This document shows positions 51,958 through 62,690 of a stretch of DNA of 64,000 bases, in pieces. Position 1 is the first letter of the stretch. Each line of letters begins with the position of its first letter. The stretch comes from Amphiduros pacificus (lineage: Eukaryota; Annelida; Polychaeta; Phyllodocida; Hesionidae), in the NCBI GenBank assembly GCA_949316495.1, contig OX439012.1:26856935-26920934 (forward strand). Reading direction: 5' to 3'. Below the pieces are notes generated by a model that did no database searches, had not been told where the DNA came from, and was given only the letters and a program-made list of their open reading frames with translations. The position numbers and the translations under genes are program-made.

Positions 51958-53885
51958 CAAAATGTATATCAGGGTACTTGTCAGCAATGTTGACCATCAG
52001 GGTACTTGTCAGCAATGGCGACCATCAGGGTACTTGTCAGCAATGTTATCAATCAGGGTACTTGTCAGCAATGTTGACCATCAGGGTACTTGTCAGCAAT
52101 GTTATCAATCAGGGTACTTGTCAGCAATGTTGACCATCAGGGTACTTGTCAGCAATGTTATCAATCAGGGTACTTGTCAGCAATGTTATCAATCAGGGTA
52201 CTTGTCAGCAATGTCATCAATCAGGGTACTTGTCAGTAATGTTATCAATCAGGGTACTTGTCAGCAATGTTGACCATCAGGGTACTTGTCAGCAATGTTA
52301 TCAATCAGGGTACTTGTCAGCAATGTTGACCATCAGGGTACTTGTCAGCAATGTTGACCATCAAGGTTCTTGTCAGCAATGTTATCAATCAGGGTACTTG
52401 TCAGCAATGTTATCAATCAGGGTACTTGTCAGCAATGTTATCAATCAGGGTACTTGTCAGCAATGTTATCAATCAGGGTACTTGTCAGCAATGTTATCAA
52501 TCAGGGTACTTGTCAGCAATGTTGACCATCAGGGTACTTGTCAGCAATGTTATCAATCAGGGTACTCGTCAGCAATGTTATCAATCAGGGTACTTGTCAG
52601 TAATGTTATCAATCAGGGTACTTGTCAGCAATGTTGACCATCAGGGTACTTGTCAGCAATGTTATCAATCAGGGTACTTGTCAGCAATGTTATCAATCAG
52701 GGTACTTGTCAGCAATGTTATCAATCAGGGTACTTGTCAGTAATGTTATCAATCAGGGTACTTGTCAGCAATGTTGACCATCAGGGTACTTGTCAGCAAT
52801 GTTATCAATCAGGGTACTTGTCAGCAATGTTATCAATCAGGGTACTTGTCAGCAATGTTATCAATCAGGGTACTTGTCAGCAATGTTATCAATCAGGGTA
52901 CTTGTCAGCAATGTTGACCATCAGGGTACTTGTCAGCAATGTTGACCATCAGGGTACTTGTCAGCAATGTTATCAATCAGGGTACTTGTCAGCAATGTTA
53001 TCAATCAGGGTACTTGTCAGCAATGTTGACCATCAGGGTACTTGTCAGCAATGTTATCAATCAGGGTACTTGTCAGCAATGTTATCAATCAGGGTACTCG
53101 TCAGCAATGTTATCAATCAGGATTCTTGTCAGCAGTGTTGACCATCAGGGTTCTTGTCAGCAGTGTTATCAATCAGGGTACTTGTCAGCAATGTTGACCA
53201 TCAGGGTACTTGTCAGCAATGTTGACCATCAGGGTACTTGTCAGCAATGTTGACCATCAGGGTACTTGTCAGCAATGTTGACCATCAGGGTACTTGTCAG
53301 CAATGTTGACCATCAGGGTACTTGTCAGCAATGTTGACCTTCAGGGTACTTGTCAGCAGTGTTATCAATCAGGGTACTTGTCAGCAATGTTGACCATCAG
53401 GGTACTTGTCAGCAATGTTGACCATCAGGGTACTTGTCAGCAATGTTGACCTTCAGGGTTCTTGTCAGCAGTGTTGACCATCAGGGTACTTGTCAGCAAT
53501 GTTGACCATCAGGGTACTTGTCAGCAATGTTGACCTTCAGGGTTCTTGTCAGCAGTGTTATCAATCAGGGTACTTGTCAGCAATGTTGACCATCAGGGTA
53601 CTTGTCAGCAATGTTGACCATCAGGGTACTTGTCAGCAATGTTGACCTTCAGGGTTCTTGTCAGCAATGTTGACCATCAGGGTACTTGTCAGCAATGTTG
53701 ACCATCAGGGTACTTGTCAGCAATGTTGACCTTCAGGGTTCTTGTCAGCAGTGTTATCAATCAGGGTACTTGTCAGCAATGTTGACCTTCAGGGTACTTG
53801 TCAGCAATGTTGACCATCAGGGTACTTGTCAGCAGTGTTGACCATCAAGATTCTTGTCAGCAATGGTGATCATCAGCTTTCTTGT
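51958..53885. repeat. 28-bp minisatellite, about 68 copies, two interleaved unit types
   Basis: CAGGGTACTTGTCAGCAATG is followed by TTGACCAT (type A) or TTATCAAT (type B). B dominates 52.1-53.1 kb and A dominates 53.2-53.9 kb, where a third form TTGACCTT appears at three-unit spacing. 28 is not a multiple of 3, so its 100-160-codon frames rotate through all frames. Confidence 0.97.
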
Positions 53886-54582
53886 CAGGTAGATATGTCT
53901 TAAATTCAAACCAGCATCCACAGTATCGTCAGCAATCGTTTTTCAGAAACATCAATAAAAAACCATACAGAAAACAGAGTAAGCGTTTACCTCTTTCTAT
54001 ATTGTATACAGAAATTTACAATACTTCACAAATCAGTGTTTTTATCAATACACTCTCCTTTATTTCATAGCAGATATGATCTCTGCCTATTATCACTCAT
54101 TTTTGAGTTGAGTTGAGTTTCTCAAAATAACAGCAAGCATTGTGGAGCTAAGAAATGGGATGTTAAGGATGCGTGCTGACCGCTAATGAGTCGTCAGATG
54201 TGTGCTAAGCTCGTGGGTCTTCTGGCGGAGTGTGCGCTCGGCCTACCATGTGATTGGCTCACACTTATTGGGTGCGGATGGCATCTGTAGATATGTAGCT
54301 CGTCCATGTAGGTCTCACTGGAGGGGATCAGTTATTGCCCTCATAGTTTTTTTATTTTTCACTCAACACAGCATGAGAAATGTCTCTTTTTATTTAGATG
54401 TGACAAGATAGAAGAAAAAGATCGACTTGGCAGTGTCCTTGTATGTCTCAATGGAGGGGACCAATTATTACCGTCAAAGAGTTCTATTTTTTTTTATCCG
54501 AACATAGCACAGGAATTATCATTCTGTGGTTTACGTATGAAAGGGTTGGAAAAAATAAAGTAAATTGTCTGGATGTCTCAAT

Positions 54583-54632
54583 GGAGGTGGGGGTGGGGGG
54601 AGGGTGGTGGTGGCGGTGGGGGGGTGGGGGGT
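54583..54632 (+). other. G-quadruplex-prone G-run tract
   Basis: Runs of three to seven G separated by one to four bases (GGTGGGGGTGGGGGGAGGG and onward) give far more than the four G-tracts needed for a three-layer quadruplex. Confidence 0.8.
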
Positions 54633-54974
54633 CAGTTATTGCTGTCAGAGTGTTTTTATTTTGTGTTCAGCATGGCATGAGAGTGTATCTTCCTTTTATA
54701 GCTTTGACAAAGAAAAAGATGGTTCTGTGTCATCCATATTTGTCTCAATGGATGCCATCAAATTGTTCTATTTTTTTTCACAAAGCACAAGATTATCATT
54801 CTAACTCGATAAAAGAATAGCGTTAGAATGTCTATGTACGTCTCAATGGATCAAGCAATAGATCAGTTTATGCCATTAAAGTGATCTATTCAATATTCCA
54901 CAATATTTTCCTTTCTTTTTTATTTTTATGTGAACTTGGGAGAAGAAAATGATTTATTGTGTGTGTTGGAGTAG

Positions 54975-55044
54975 GAATAGCTCACTGGGTAGAGCATCTG
55001 CCTTGAGACCCAGGTATTCCAGGTTTGAATCCCAGCCAGTTCCT
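54975..55044 (+). repeat. tRNA-derived SINE-like head
   Basis: AATAGCTCACTGGGTAGAGC (A box with perfect GCTC/GAGC D-stem) and GGTTTGAATCC (B box) 35 nt on; AGGAAT and GTTCCT can pair as an acceptor stem. The anticodon and T stems do not pair well, so not a functional tRNA. Confidence 0.7.
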
Positions 55045-55242
55045 TTCCAGCACTATAAGCAGGCATTATCTGGAATCAGGGCTATAAAAATGTCACTTAT
55101 ATTTTCCTTGCTTTAGAACAAGGTCTACTCAACATGGACTTCAAAACATAACTGTTCATAATCAATATAATTCAGACATTGCTTTTCAGACAAAACGTAT
55201 TAGATTGTATTCAAATTCAATAGATTTTGCAAATTTAGATGG

Positions 55243-56085
55243 TTAATTTTACTCATGTAAGTAATAGTGAGTTCCATGTCAGTTGATAGCTGCTGATGAT
55301 TATTTTGGTCATGTAAGTAATAGTGAGTTCCATGTCAGTTGATAGCTGATGATGATTATTTTGGTCATGTAAGTAATAGTGAGTTCCGTGTTAGTTGAAA
55401 GCTGATAATGATTATTTTGGTCATGTAAGTAATAGTGAGTTCCGTGTTAGTTAATAGCTGATGATGTTTATTTTGCTCATGTAAGTAATAGTGAGTTCTG
55501 TGTCAGTTGAAAGCTGATGATGATTATTTTGCTCATGTAAGTAATAGTGAGTTCCGTGTTAGTTGAAAGCTGATGATGATTATTTTGGTCATGTAAGTAA
55601 TAGTGAGTTCCGTGTTAGTTAATAGCTGATGATGTTTATTTTGCTCATGTAAGTAATAGTGAGTTCCATGTCAGTTGATAGCTGATGATGATTATTTTGC
55701 TCATGTAAGTAATAGTGAGTTCCATGCCAGTTGAAAGCTGATGATGATTATTTTGCTCATGTAAGTAATAATGAGTTCCATGCCAGTTGATAGCTGATGA
55801 TGATTATTTTGCTCATGTAAGTAATAGTGAGTTCCATGTCAGTTGAAAGCTGCTGATGATTATTTTGCTCATGTAAGTAATAATGAGTTCCATGTTAGTT
55901 GAAAGCTGCTGATGATTATTTTGCACATGTAAGTAATAGTGAGTTCCATGCCAGTTGAAAGCTGCTGATGATTATTTTGCTCATGTAAGTAATAATGAGT
56001 TCCATGTTAGTTGAAAGCTGCTGATGATTATTTTGCTCATGTAAGTAATAGTGAGTTCCATGCCAGTTGAAAGCTGATGATGATT
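55243..56085. repeat. About 57-bp minisatellite, 15 copies, each with GTAAGT and GTGAGT
   Basis: The unit is CATGTAAGTAATAGTGAGTT, CCATGTCAGTTGAAAGCTGA and TGATGATTATTTTGCT. Each plus-strand unit contains CAT|GTAAGT and TAGTGAGT, matches to the 5' splice site. No coding exon could be tied to its left edge. Confidence 0.95.
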
Positions 56086-56088
56086 ATT

Positions 56089-56255
56089 GCGTCGGTCGTC
56101 TTCGCGGAATATTTTCTGGACGAGCTGTTGAAGCAGGTAAAGGTGTTGGACGCCATGGGAGCGGTGTGCTCGGAGGCGATGACTCGTGCTGTGAGCACTG
56201 CATCCTGGGTAATGATGTCCGTGCTACGTCGTAGTGTTCATGTGCTCGTCTAGGA
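56089..56255. other. CpG-rich island of about 165 bp directly after an array
   Basis: From GTCGGTCGTCTTCGCGGAAT to the TAG at about 56252. GC is well above the local level, and two plus frames stay open across it. GTTGAAGCAG|GTAAAG inside looks like a donor. It could be an exon or promoter fragment; I recognise no protein. Confidence 0.3.
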
Positions 56256-56877
56256 ATGATGCGAGGGGAAAGTGCCCAAGTTGGAGCGATGGTCTCAGCA
56301 CAAGATTGTAAGATTTATTGTAATGGTTTGCTGACTCTGGTTGGCATGAGGATAAGGCCAAAATCATTTCCTCAGAATCCATATGATTAAAGTAGATTAT
56401 GGTAAACAAGTTTCTCAAGATTTGTTTTCTGTATTTTTTTGTATGCAACTTTTAGAGCAATAATAAATATATGTAATAATATAGACTATATTATAACAAA
56501 TTGTATATATAATGATAAGAGACAACGAGGGCTGGAGAGTTCTGTCATTGCGTGATGCATTTCATTCATACTCTCGCATAGTGAGTTTGGGATGGTGGCA
56601 CATCAAACCATGCACATTTCCTTCTTTAACAGTTCGCAAACAGTTCGGAAACACAGATCGCCTACATCACATTCGATATTCAGAATCAAATGCATCTTCA
56701 GCAAGATTTACGGCCAGGCCATTTGATATTTGGGGGATGGAGAAATATAAATATCATTTTCAAAAAAGTAATTGCGTACAGATTCTTTTTTTAAAAATCT
56801 TTCTTGTTTAATAATAATAATAATAGATTTCTATAGCGCTATATCAGACAGAGTCTGCTCATGGCGCTTTGTTTATA

Positions 56878-56962
56878 CATTTTTACTTGTTTATACATTT
56901 TTACTTGTTTATACATTTTTACTTGTTTATACATTTTTACTTGTTTATACATTTTACTTGTT
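56878..56962. repeat. 19-bp repeat, about 5 copies
   Basis: TTTATACATTTTTACTTG repeated, ending in TTTATTTATTTTTATC. Confidence 0.9.
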
Positions 56963-57034
56963 TATTTATTTTTATCACAGCAGTTTAGAACCAACATGGA
57001 TATATTTTTACTTGGATTTCTGACTTATAAATAA

Positions 57035-57350
57035 ATTTGGTCAAAATTTTGTTCAAAGAGAAGTGGAATTTCTCATTGTTGGAAAAAATATTTTAAAAAA
57101 ATTCAAAATGTAAAAGAGAGGTGGAATTTTCCATTGCCAGAAGAATTAAAGAAATTATTAAAGTTTGTTTAGAAATTTAAAAGAGAATTGGAATTTTCCG
57201 TTGCTTGAAGAGTTGAAGAAATCACCAAAAGAAATTAAAGATGAAAAAAAGAAATGGAATTTTCCATTGGCAGAAGAATAAAAGAAATTACAAAAAAATA
57301 GATTTAAAAAGCAAAGTGGAATTTTCCATGGCCGAAGAATTAAAGAATTT
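57035..57350. repeat. About 60-bp degenerate tandem repeat, 5 copies
   Basis: AGTGGAATTTTCCATTG, CCAGAAGAATTAAAGAAATT units. GGAATTTTCC, itself an inverted repeat and a kappaB-like sequence, is kept in four of five units (one has GGAATTTCTC). Confidence 0.85.
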
Positions 57351-57923
57351 ATAAACATTTGTATAGAGAGACCCCCTGGATAAGCTGCGGGTGTCTGCAG
57401 CACCTTCACAGCGGAGAATGACCTTTAAACACGGTGCACTAGAAGCCAAACCCACATGTGACAAGTCGGGAATTTAATGAGCAACCTCATTTGCCTGTTC
57501 TGAATGACTACTCGGACGGGGCATCCTCAACACCACACGATTCCAGGTCGGTCTCTCAGCTCAACCGTCATCAATTTCCTCAAAGCAAAGCGCACTTGTC
57601 TTGATTAGATCCAGTATTTTGAAAGAGTTTTTTTCTCGTGATATTATGAAACAGACCTTTGCCATTGTTGAATATTAAATCTATTGAAATTATATAAGAA
57701 TAGTGTTTTTTTCTCTGCCAAATAGATTAAATATAGGTAACAAATGGATTTTTTAAAGTTTTTTTAGCTATTATAAGTTAATAGCATAACAATGGAATTT
57801 GTTAACCCGAATGTTTTGACAGAGAGCCTATATTATATTTCAAGTGAAAAAGTAGATCTAATATACCCTGAATATTTTGAGAGACTCCAAATTAATTGAT
57901 TAGTAAATTAATGTACCTGTTCA

Positions 57924-58170
57924 TTTGTTTGTTTGGGTTTTACGTCACTTTCAAAATTACCTCAGTTATTTCATGACAAGACCTACCTATAGCAAACATA
58001 GTGCTGCCTCACTGAATTGGCATGATACAGGTTCTTGACATACACACCCAACCAGTCATAGATTTACAAGGATAACAGGTTAACCCTTCAGGCACTGGCC
58101 TCTTTGGGTCATCATAGTGAAACTGGTGCTTATAAGCTTGAGCTCTAACCAGCTGTGGCCTCAATGGCAC
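57924..58170 (+). repeat. SINE-like repeat family A, longest copy
   Basis: TTTGTTTGTTTGGGTTTTAC, GTCACTTTCAAAATTACCTC, then shared sequence to ACAAGGATAACAGGTTAACC and a further 80 bp. On the minus strand CAGCTGGTTAGAGCTCAAG near its end resembles an A box, so a tRNA-derived origin read from the right is possible. Confidence 0.7.
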
Positions 58171-61100
58171 TGAACAACTAGCTTGTTTTTAGATGTGCCC
58201 TATATTATGGCCATATTAAATAAGATAAGTAGAATAATTGATATGGTTCAAGTTTGTAACTGAGCCCTTGTTATCAGGATGTCACTGTCTGTGATTATAT
58301 GATTCTCATTTAAAAGTCATATGACAAGAATTTTTTTATGTGGGGAATCTTTAGATTTCATACCTCTGAGAAACATCTGACAATTTTTTCAGCAGTCTGA
58401 TGTTTAGTTTAGCTATAATCTAAGATCTTTGAACCCCCAGGGTAATTAACCTACTCCCTCGACCTAGAACTGGGTCAGCAGGCTGCCTACGTCATTGCGC
58501 CCCGCATGCATCTCCTGCACACATATTCCTTCTATGTCTATACATGTATAGCAGCTGATGTCCTTTCTTCTACACAAATAACATCCATTGAAAATATGAT
58601 TAATGGCAAAACTTAAGGCTGTAAAATAGAGACCTGCATTTACATCAGCTTCCCATCCCACAATCCCTACTTTAATTGGAGAAAATAAACAAACATGACT
58701 TAACTGGGTATAGTGTCTGAAATATGGCCTGCTCTACTCATCAGTTTCAAGACACTTATTAGCTAGCCCTAAACATTATGGAATGAAGTTTAAGAGTTTT
58801 CAAACTGTAAATGGAACATTGAGATGACACTTTTAAAATATCTATGAATTATTTTTAGTTGATATTTCCATATTTTTTTACACTGAAAATTTATTTATTT
58901 ATTTGTTAACCAATGACCAGTAACAATATCAATTGGTTGAATATTATTCATATTCAGTAATGTTGAGCTAAACTTTGTATGTCATAATTGAAAAAAAAAT
59001 GTCTTGAAAGCATTTGACACATATTTTTAGATCTGTTTCATTGCTGGAAATTATTTTGACTTTTAAATTTTGAGGTCTGGTTATATATTATTTATGCATT
59101 GCAGTTGCATTTCACTAGCCATTTAAAATGTTTAGTTTGGTATTTTTTTAATGTCTGTCATTGCGTGTCAGTGGGTACCCAACTTAATCATATATCAATA
59201 TTTATATACAAACAGAAAAAGGAACTTTGAATAAAAATAGAAATTCTGTGAAAATGATACTAAACTTTGAGATTTCAACATTTCTTTCTCAACAAGGAAA
59301 TGACTTTGACCATAACATTATGATAAAGAATAGTTCAGTCAGTCCCTTGAGGGATCTGAATAATCTCAATAGGCAGATGTAAGTTTGCCAAACTCAACTG
59401 GGTGCCTGTCTGTATTCCTGTCTTCCCCATCACCACAGGCAGAATCCAAGTGTCTATGATGTGAAACATGATCTGACCTACTATCCACATGTGCTAATTA
59501 GGCCACCAGTGGTTCAAAGATGTTATCAACACTCTTGTTATTACTTATAAATTACAATCCCTCAAGACTTTCACTGGCTTGGAGTGGTTTGTTTTGAACA
59601 TGAAGGGCGAACATGCGTCACTTCCGGCAAAATCTCAGCAGCCCTGATTTGACCCACATAAAAAGGGGCGTGTCCAGCAAATCACTTTGATCCACTATAA
59701 TTCTGTACTCCATTTATAAGAATGTGTAAAACATGTTGAAATGCAATGTCCATGTATTGTAATATATTATGGCACAATATAAACATTTTCACAATTTTCT
59801 TGTCATGTGACTTTTAAGGACTACCTTTATTACATTCTGTTGAAATATATCTCAGCCTCTGCTAATAATGAATATCACTTCCTGTCACATGATCTCGTCT
59901 GCGACGAGTATCACTTCCTGTCACATGATCTAGTGAGCGATTAGTATCACTTCCTGTCACATGATCTTGTGAGCGATGAGTATCTATCCCTGTCACATGA
60001 TCTTTTGAGTCATATTGTCTGCATTGTATTGTTACAAGTTGCAGTCCTGCAGAGTGTTACAAAATGACGTCATTAAGATAGAAGAATTGGGACGTTGACA
60101 TCCTTCCCGTCTGTTGGTGAACGTTGGTCCTTCCTGTCCATTTATATTTTTAGCCATCATACCTTAGGGCCAAGGACTAATCTATCTCACAATATTTTAT
60201 TTGTGACTAAATATGATCAGGCAGTGACATCAAGTGCTCATCCATAGCAATTAAATAGAAAGACCACAAACCACTCTTCATATAGCACAGGGCATTGTAG
60301 CGCAGTGACAGGCTTTTATCTCAGATTACAGACATCATTGAACTGGAAAGGTTTTTATCATGTTTTGGGGTTTTTTTTAAACTGTATTTTATCCCTAGGC
60401 TTGAACCAATGACAGGTCTTTTCAGCAGGCGTAAACCCATATGATCACATTGATGCGTGATTATATCAAGGTTGGGACCTTATTTGTCATGTATATTCTC
60501 ATCACATTAAATCATTCTGTGGTGTCTTTACCTCCGAGGTTGGCAGACAAACTATTAGGAGCACTTTAATGAATATTTATCACAGGACACAGATTAATAA
60601 CAGGACGTGAAAATTGGTCAAGAGTTGAGAGAAGCGATCATATTGTCTGCCTTGCCTTGAATGCTCTGCCTATGATACATGCAAATTACCATCAGTAGCG
60701 CCACCTAGATTATTTCAAGACAATCATATATCTGTCCTTATCATAGTGCTTTATTACCCCTTAACGGGCCTCAATATTCGTTATTGTCTCAGGGTTGTCT
60801 TATCTTTCTTTCTGGGTGTTCCAGAGTTCATCATCAGCTTAGCTGTTTGTTGGTTAACATGAGAGAATAGTAATTGGTGTGTGGTAGAGAGTCCCCAAAA
60901 AAATTTTGTTTGCCATGATGGATATTCTTGTCAAAAGTGTGAAATTGTTTAGCAAAAGAAATGGTTAGCTTTCAAATGTTGAAAAATAACATGAAATGTG
61001 TGAAGGAAAACTTTCATTTAATTACTTTTCCTCATGAATATTTTAAAATTCAGTTATTTATAGGCCTCAAAACTACAGTAACCATATAGACGCTCTGTCC

Positions 61101-61490
61101 CAACTGATGCACACAATAAGATCATGTTTTATGCGGATTTTGACTTTCCCGGAGTCATCACACAAGTAAATGCTAATTTTCTTAATGAATCTTCTTTGGA
61201 AAGAGGAGCTATAAGGCTTGCCAACTTTCTTCTTATAGGGGAGCAGTCATTATTTAGGAGTTGGGAGAAAGATATTCATTAATATCTTTACAGAGAACTT
61301 CTTTACAAAAATAAAAGAAAAAAAATCTGCCAACAGGTGACAACAACCAGAATTTCTTCGACAATAAAATATTTTGTTCACCCCAGCTTTTATTTGTAAA
61401 AGGATTTATCGGTTTAGGATTATGTAGATAATGACTGCTCCCTTTCTGGTGCGTGGTAGAGGTAAGAAGACAATGAGAGGCAGGGTAACG
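58171..61490. other. AT-rich spacer, no gene seen
   Basis: Apart from the repeat at 59868-60005 and a short interspersed block near 60045-60130 (GTTACAAGTTGCAG...AAAATGACGTCATTAAG, shared with about 34070-34150), nothing is recognised. Confidence 0.5.
59868..60005. repeat. About 35-bp tandem repeat, 4 copies
   Basis: ATCACTTCCTGTCACATGAT followed by CTCGTGAGCGATGAGT, with small changes. Confidence 0.85.
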
Positions 61491-61499
61491 TAGGCATGT

Positions 61500-62060
61500 C
61501 ATATCAGAGACGGCAGCAGCAGCCCAGCCCAGCCCAGCATAGCCCAGTCCAGCCCAGCCCGGCCAAGCTTCGGCAAATTGCCCGCAATATACATGCAGGA
61601 TGCGGCGGACACGGTCGCTCGCAACTCACACGTGTATGACAGGCACGTATTGAGCATGCATGTCAGGCTACGACGAGGGAACAGTTTGGGTTCAGACAAG
61701 TGTATGGCCTCACTGACAGTTCCGACAGCGTCAGGGATTAGGGTGTCATCAGCCCGACACATGTGATCAGGTGGCGGACGTACTCCTACTTTATTGATAC
61801 AGTCTTCTTCACGGCGGGTAGAGTTGTGAGAGACTCGGATAGAACACGTGTGTGGTAGGCAGCCCTGCCACGCAGGCTCTTGTGTTATGATGCTGCTACG
61901 CAGGCTAGGGGCTAGGCGGCCGTGGCATGCAGGCAAGGCTCGGACAGTGGTACGATGACTTATGCTCGTTAAGGTTCCCGCACCCCAAAAATGGACCCAA
62001 TTCTCTCCGCCAGATGAGGCTTTTTAGAAGCGTGAGCCTAAAACCAACCCGCTACAGATC
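61500..62060. other. CpG-richer, GC-richer stretch of unknown role
   Basis: Sequence from the CAGCC repeat to TTCTCTCCGCCAGATGAGGC has many CpG and CACGTG/ACACGTG words (61618, 61844). It might be a promoter or first exon of a gene to the right. I see no start codon exon with good splice signals and recognise no protein. Confidence 0.3.
61512..61562. repeat. CAGCC pentamer repeat
   Basis: CAGCAGCCCAGCCCAGCCCA and on to CCCGGCC: about ten CAGCC/TAGCC units opening a GC-richer stretch. Confidence 0.9.
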
Positions 62061-62499
62061 CTGTGAGGTGTGATGAACAGACAGGAGCTCCATAACAGAG
62101 TGTAGGTGTGAAAAACATACCACCAGCCAACCACGTGTGTGCTCTATTGCTGCGTATGCGTGAAAAACAGGGCAGAAAGCACCGCAGCCCCAAGATGTAC
62201 ACTAACTATATATGACTGGTGACTATGATAATTGCTCTTGGCTTTATAAGGTACACTGGGAATCTCCTGTGAGGTGTAGGTGGCGCTGTGGCATGACTAT
62301 AATTAGAGGAACTCAGGCGGATAATTGACTAATGATGCTTGAAGGAACAAACTAAATGTGGACGTAACCTGGGTGAAAGAAAGATTGAAAAAGATATATG
62401 TACTGGATCAGTGATTCGGTGGTTAACTCTGTCATGGATTTCACATTTTATGGATGATATTCTGGATGAAGATTATTTGAAATATTCTGGATTCAGGAT

Positions 62500-62690
62500 T
62501 AACACTGTATTCTGGATTTAGGATTAACACTATATTCAGAATTAACACTATATTCTGGATTTAGGATTAACACTATATTCTTGATTAACACTATATTCTG
62601 GATCAAGGATTAACACTATATTCTGGATTAACACTATATTCTGGGTTGGATTTTGTTCATATAATTGATTCTGGTCTTGGAGTATATTTA
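62500..62690. repeat. Degenerate 22-45-bp repeat
   Basis: GGATTAACACTATATTCTGG repeated about seven times with variable spacing (ATTTAGGATT, ATCAAGGATT, ATT). Confidence 0.85.

Larger units (their letters stand above)
53886..55242. other. Spacer with G-rich tract and a SINE-like head
   Basis: Contains a degenerate repeat of TGTCTCAATGGAGGGGATCA about every 120-130 bp (54318, 54444, 54570, 54745 and 54840), a G-rich tract at 54583-54632, and the tRNA-like element at 54975. No coding sequence recognised. Confidence 0.55.

Noticed and set aside
51944-53253. Several 100-163-codon plus frames
   Set aside because: 28-bp repeat read through rotating frames; not a protein repeat.
41063-53885. CRISPR-like array
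   Set aside because: Repeats are head-to-tail without unique spacers, in a eukaryotic context.
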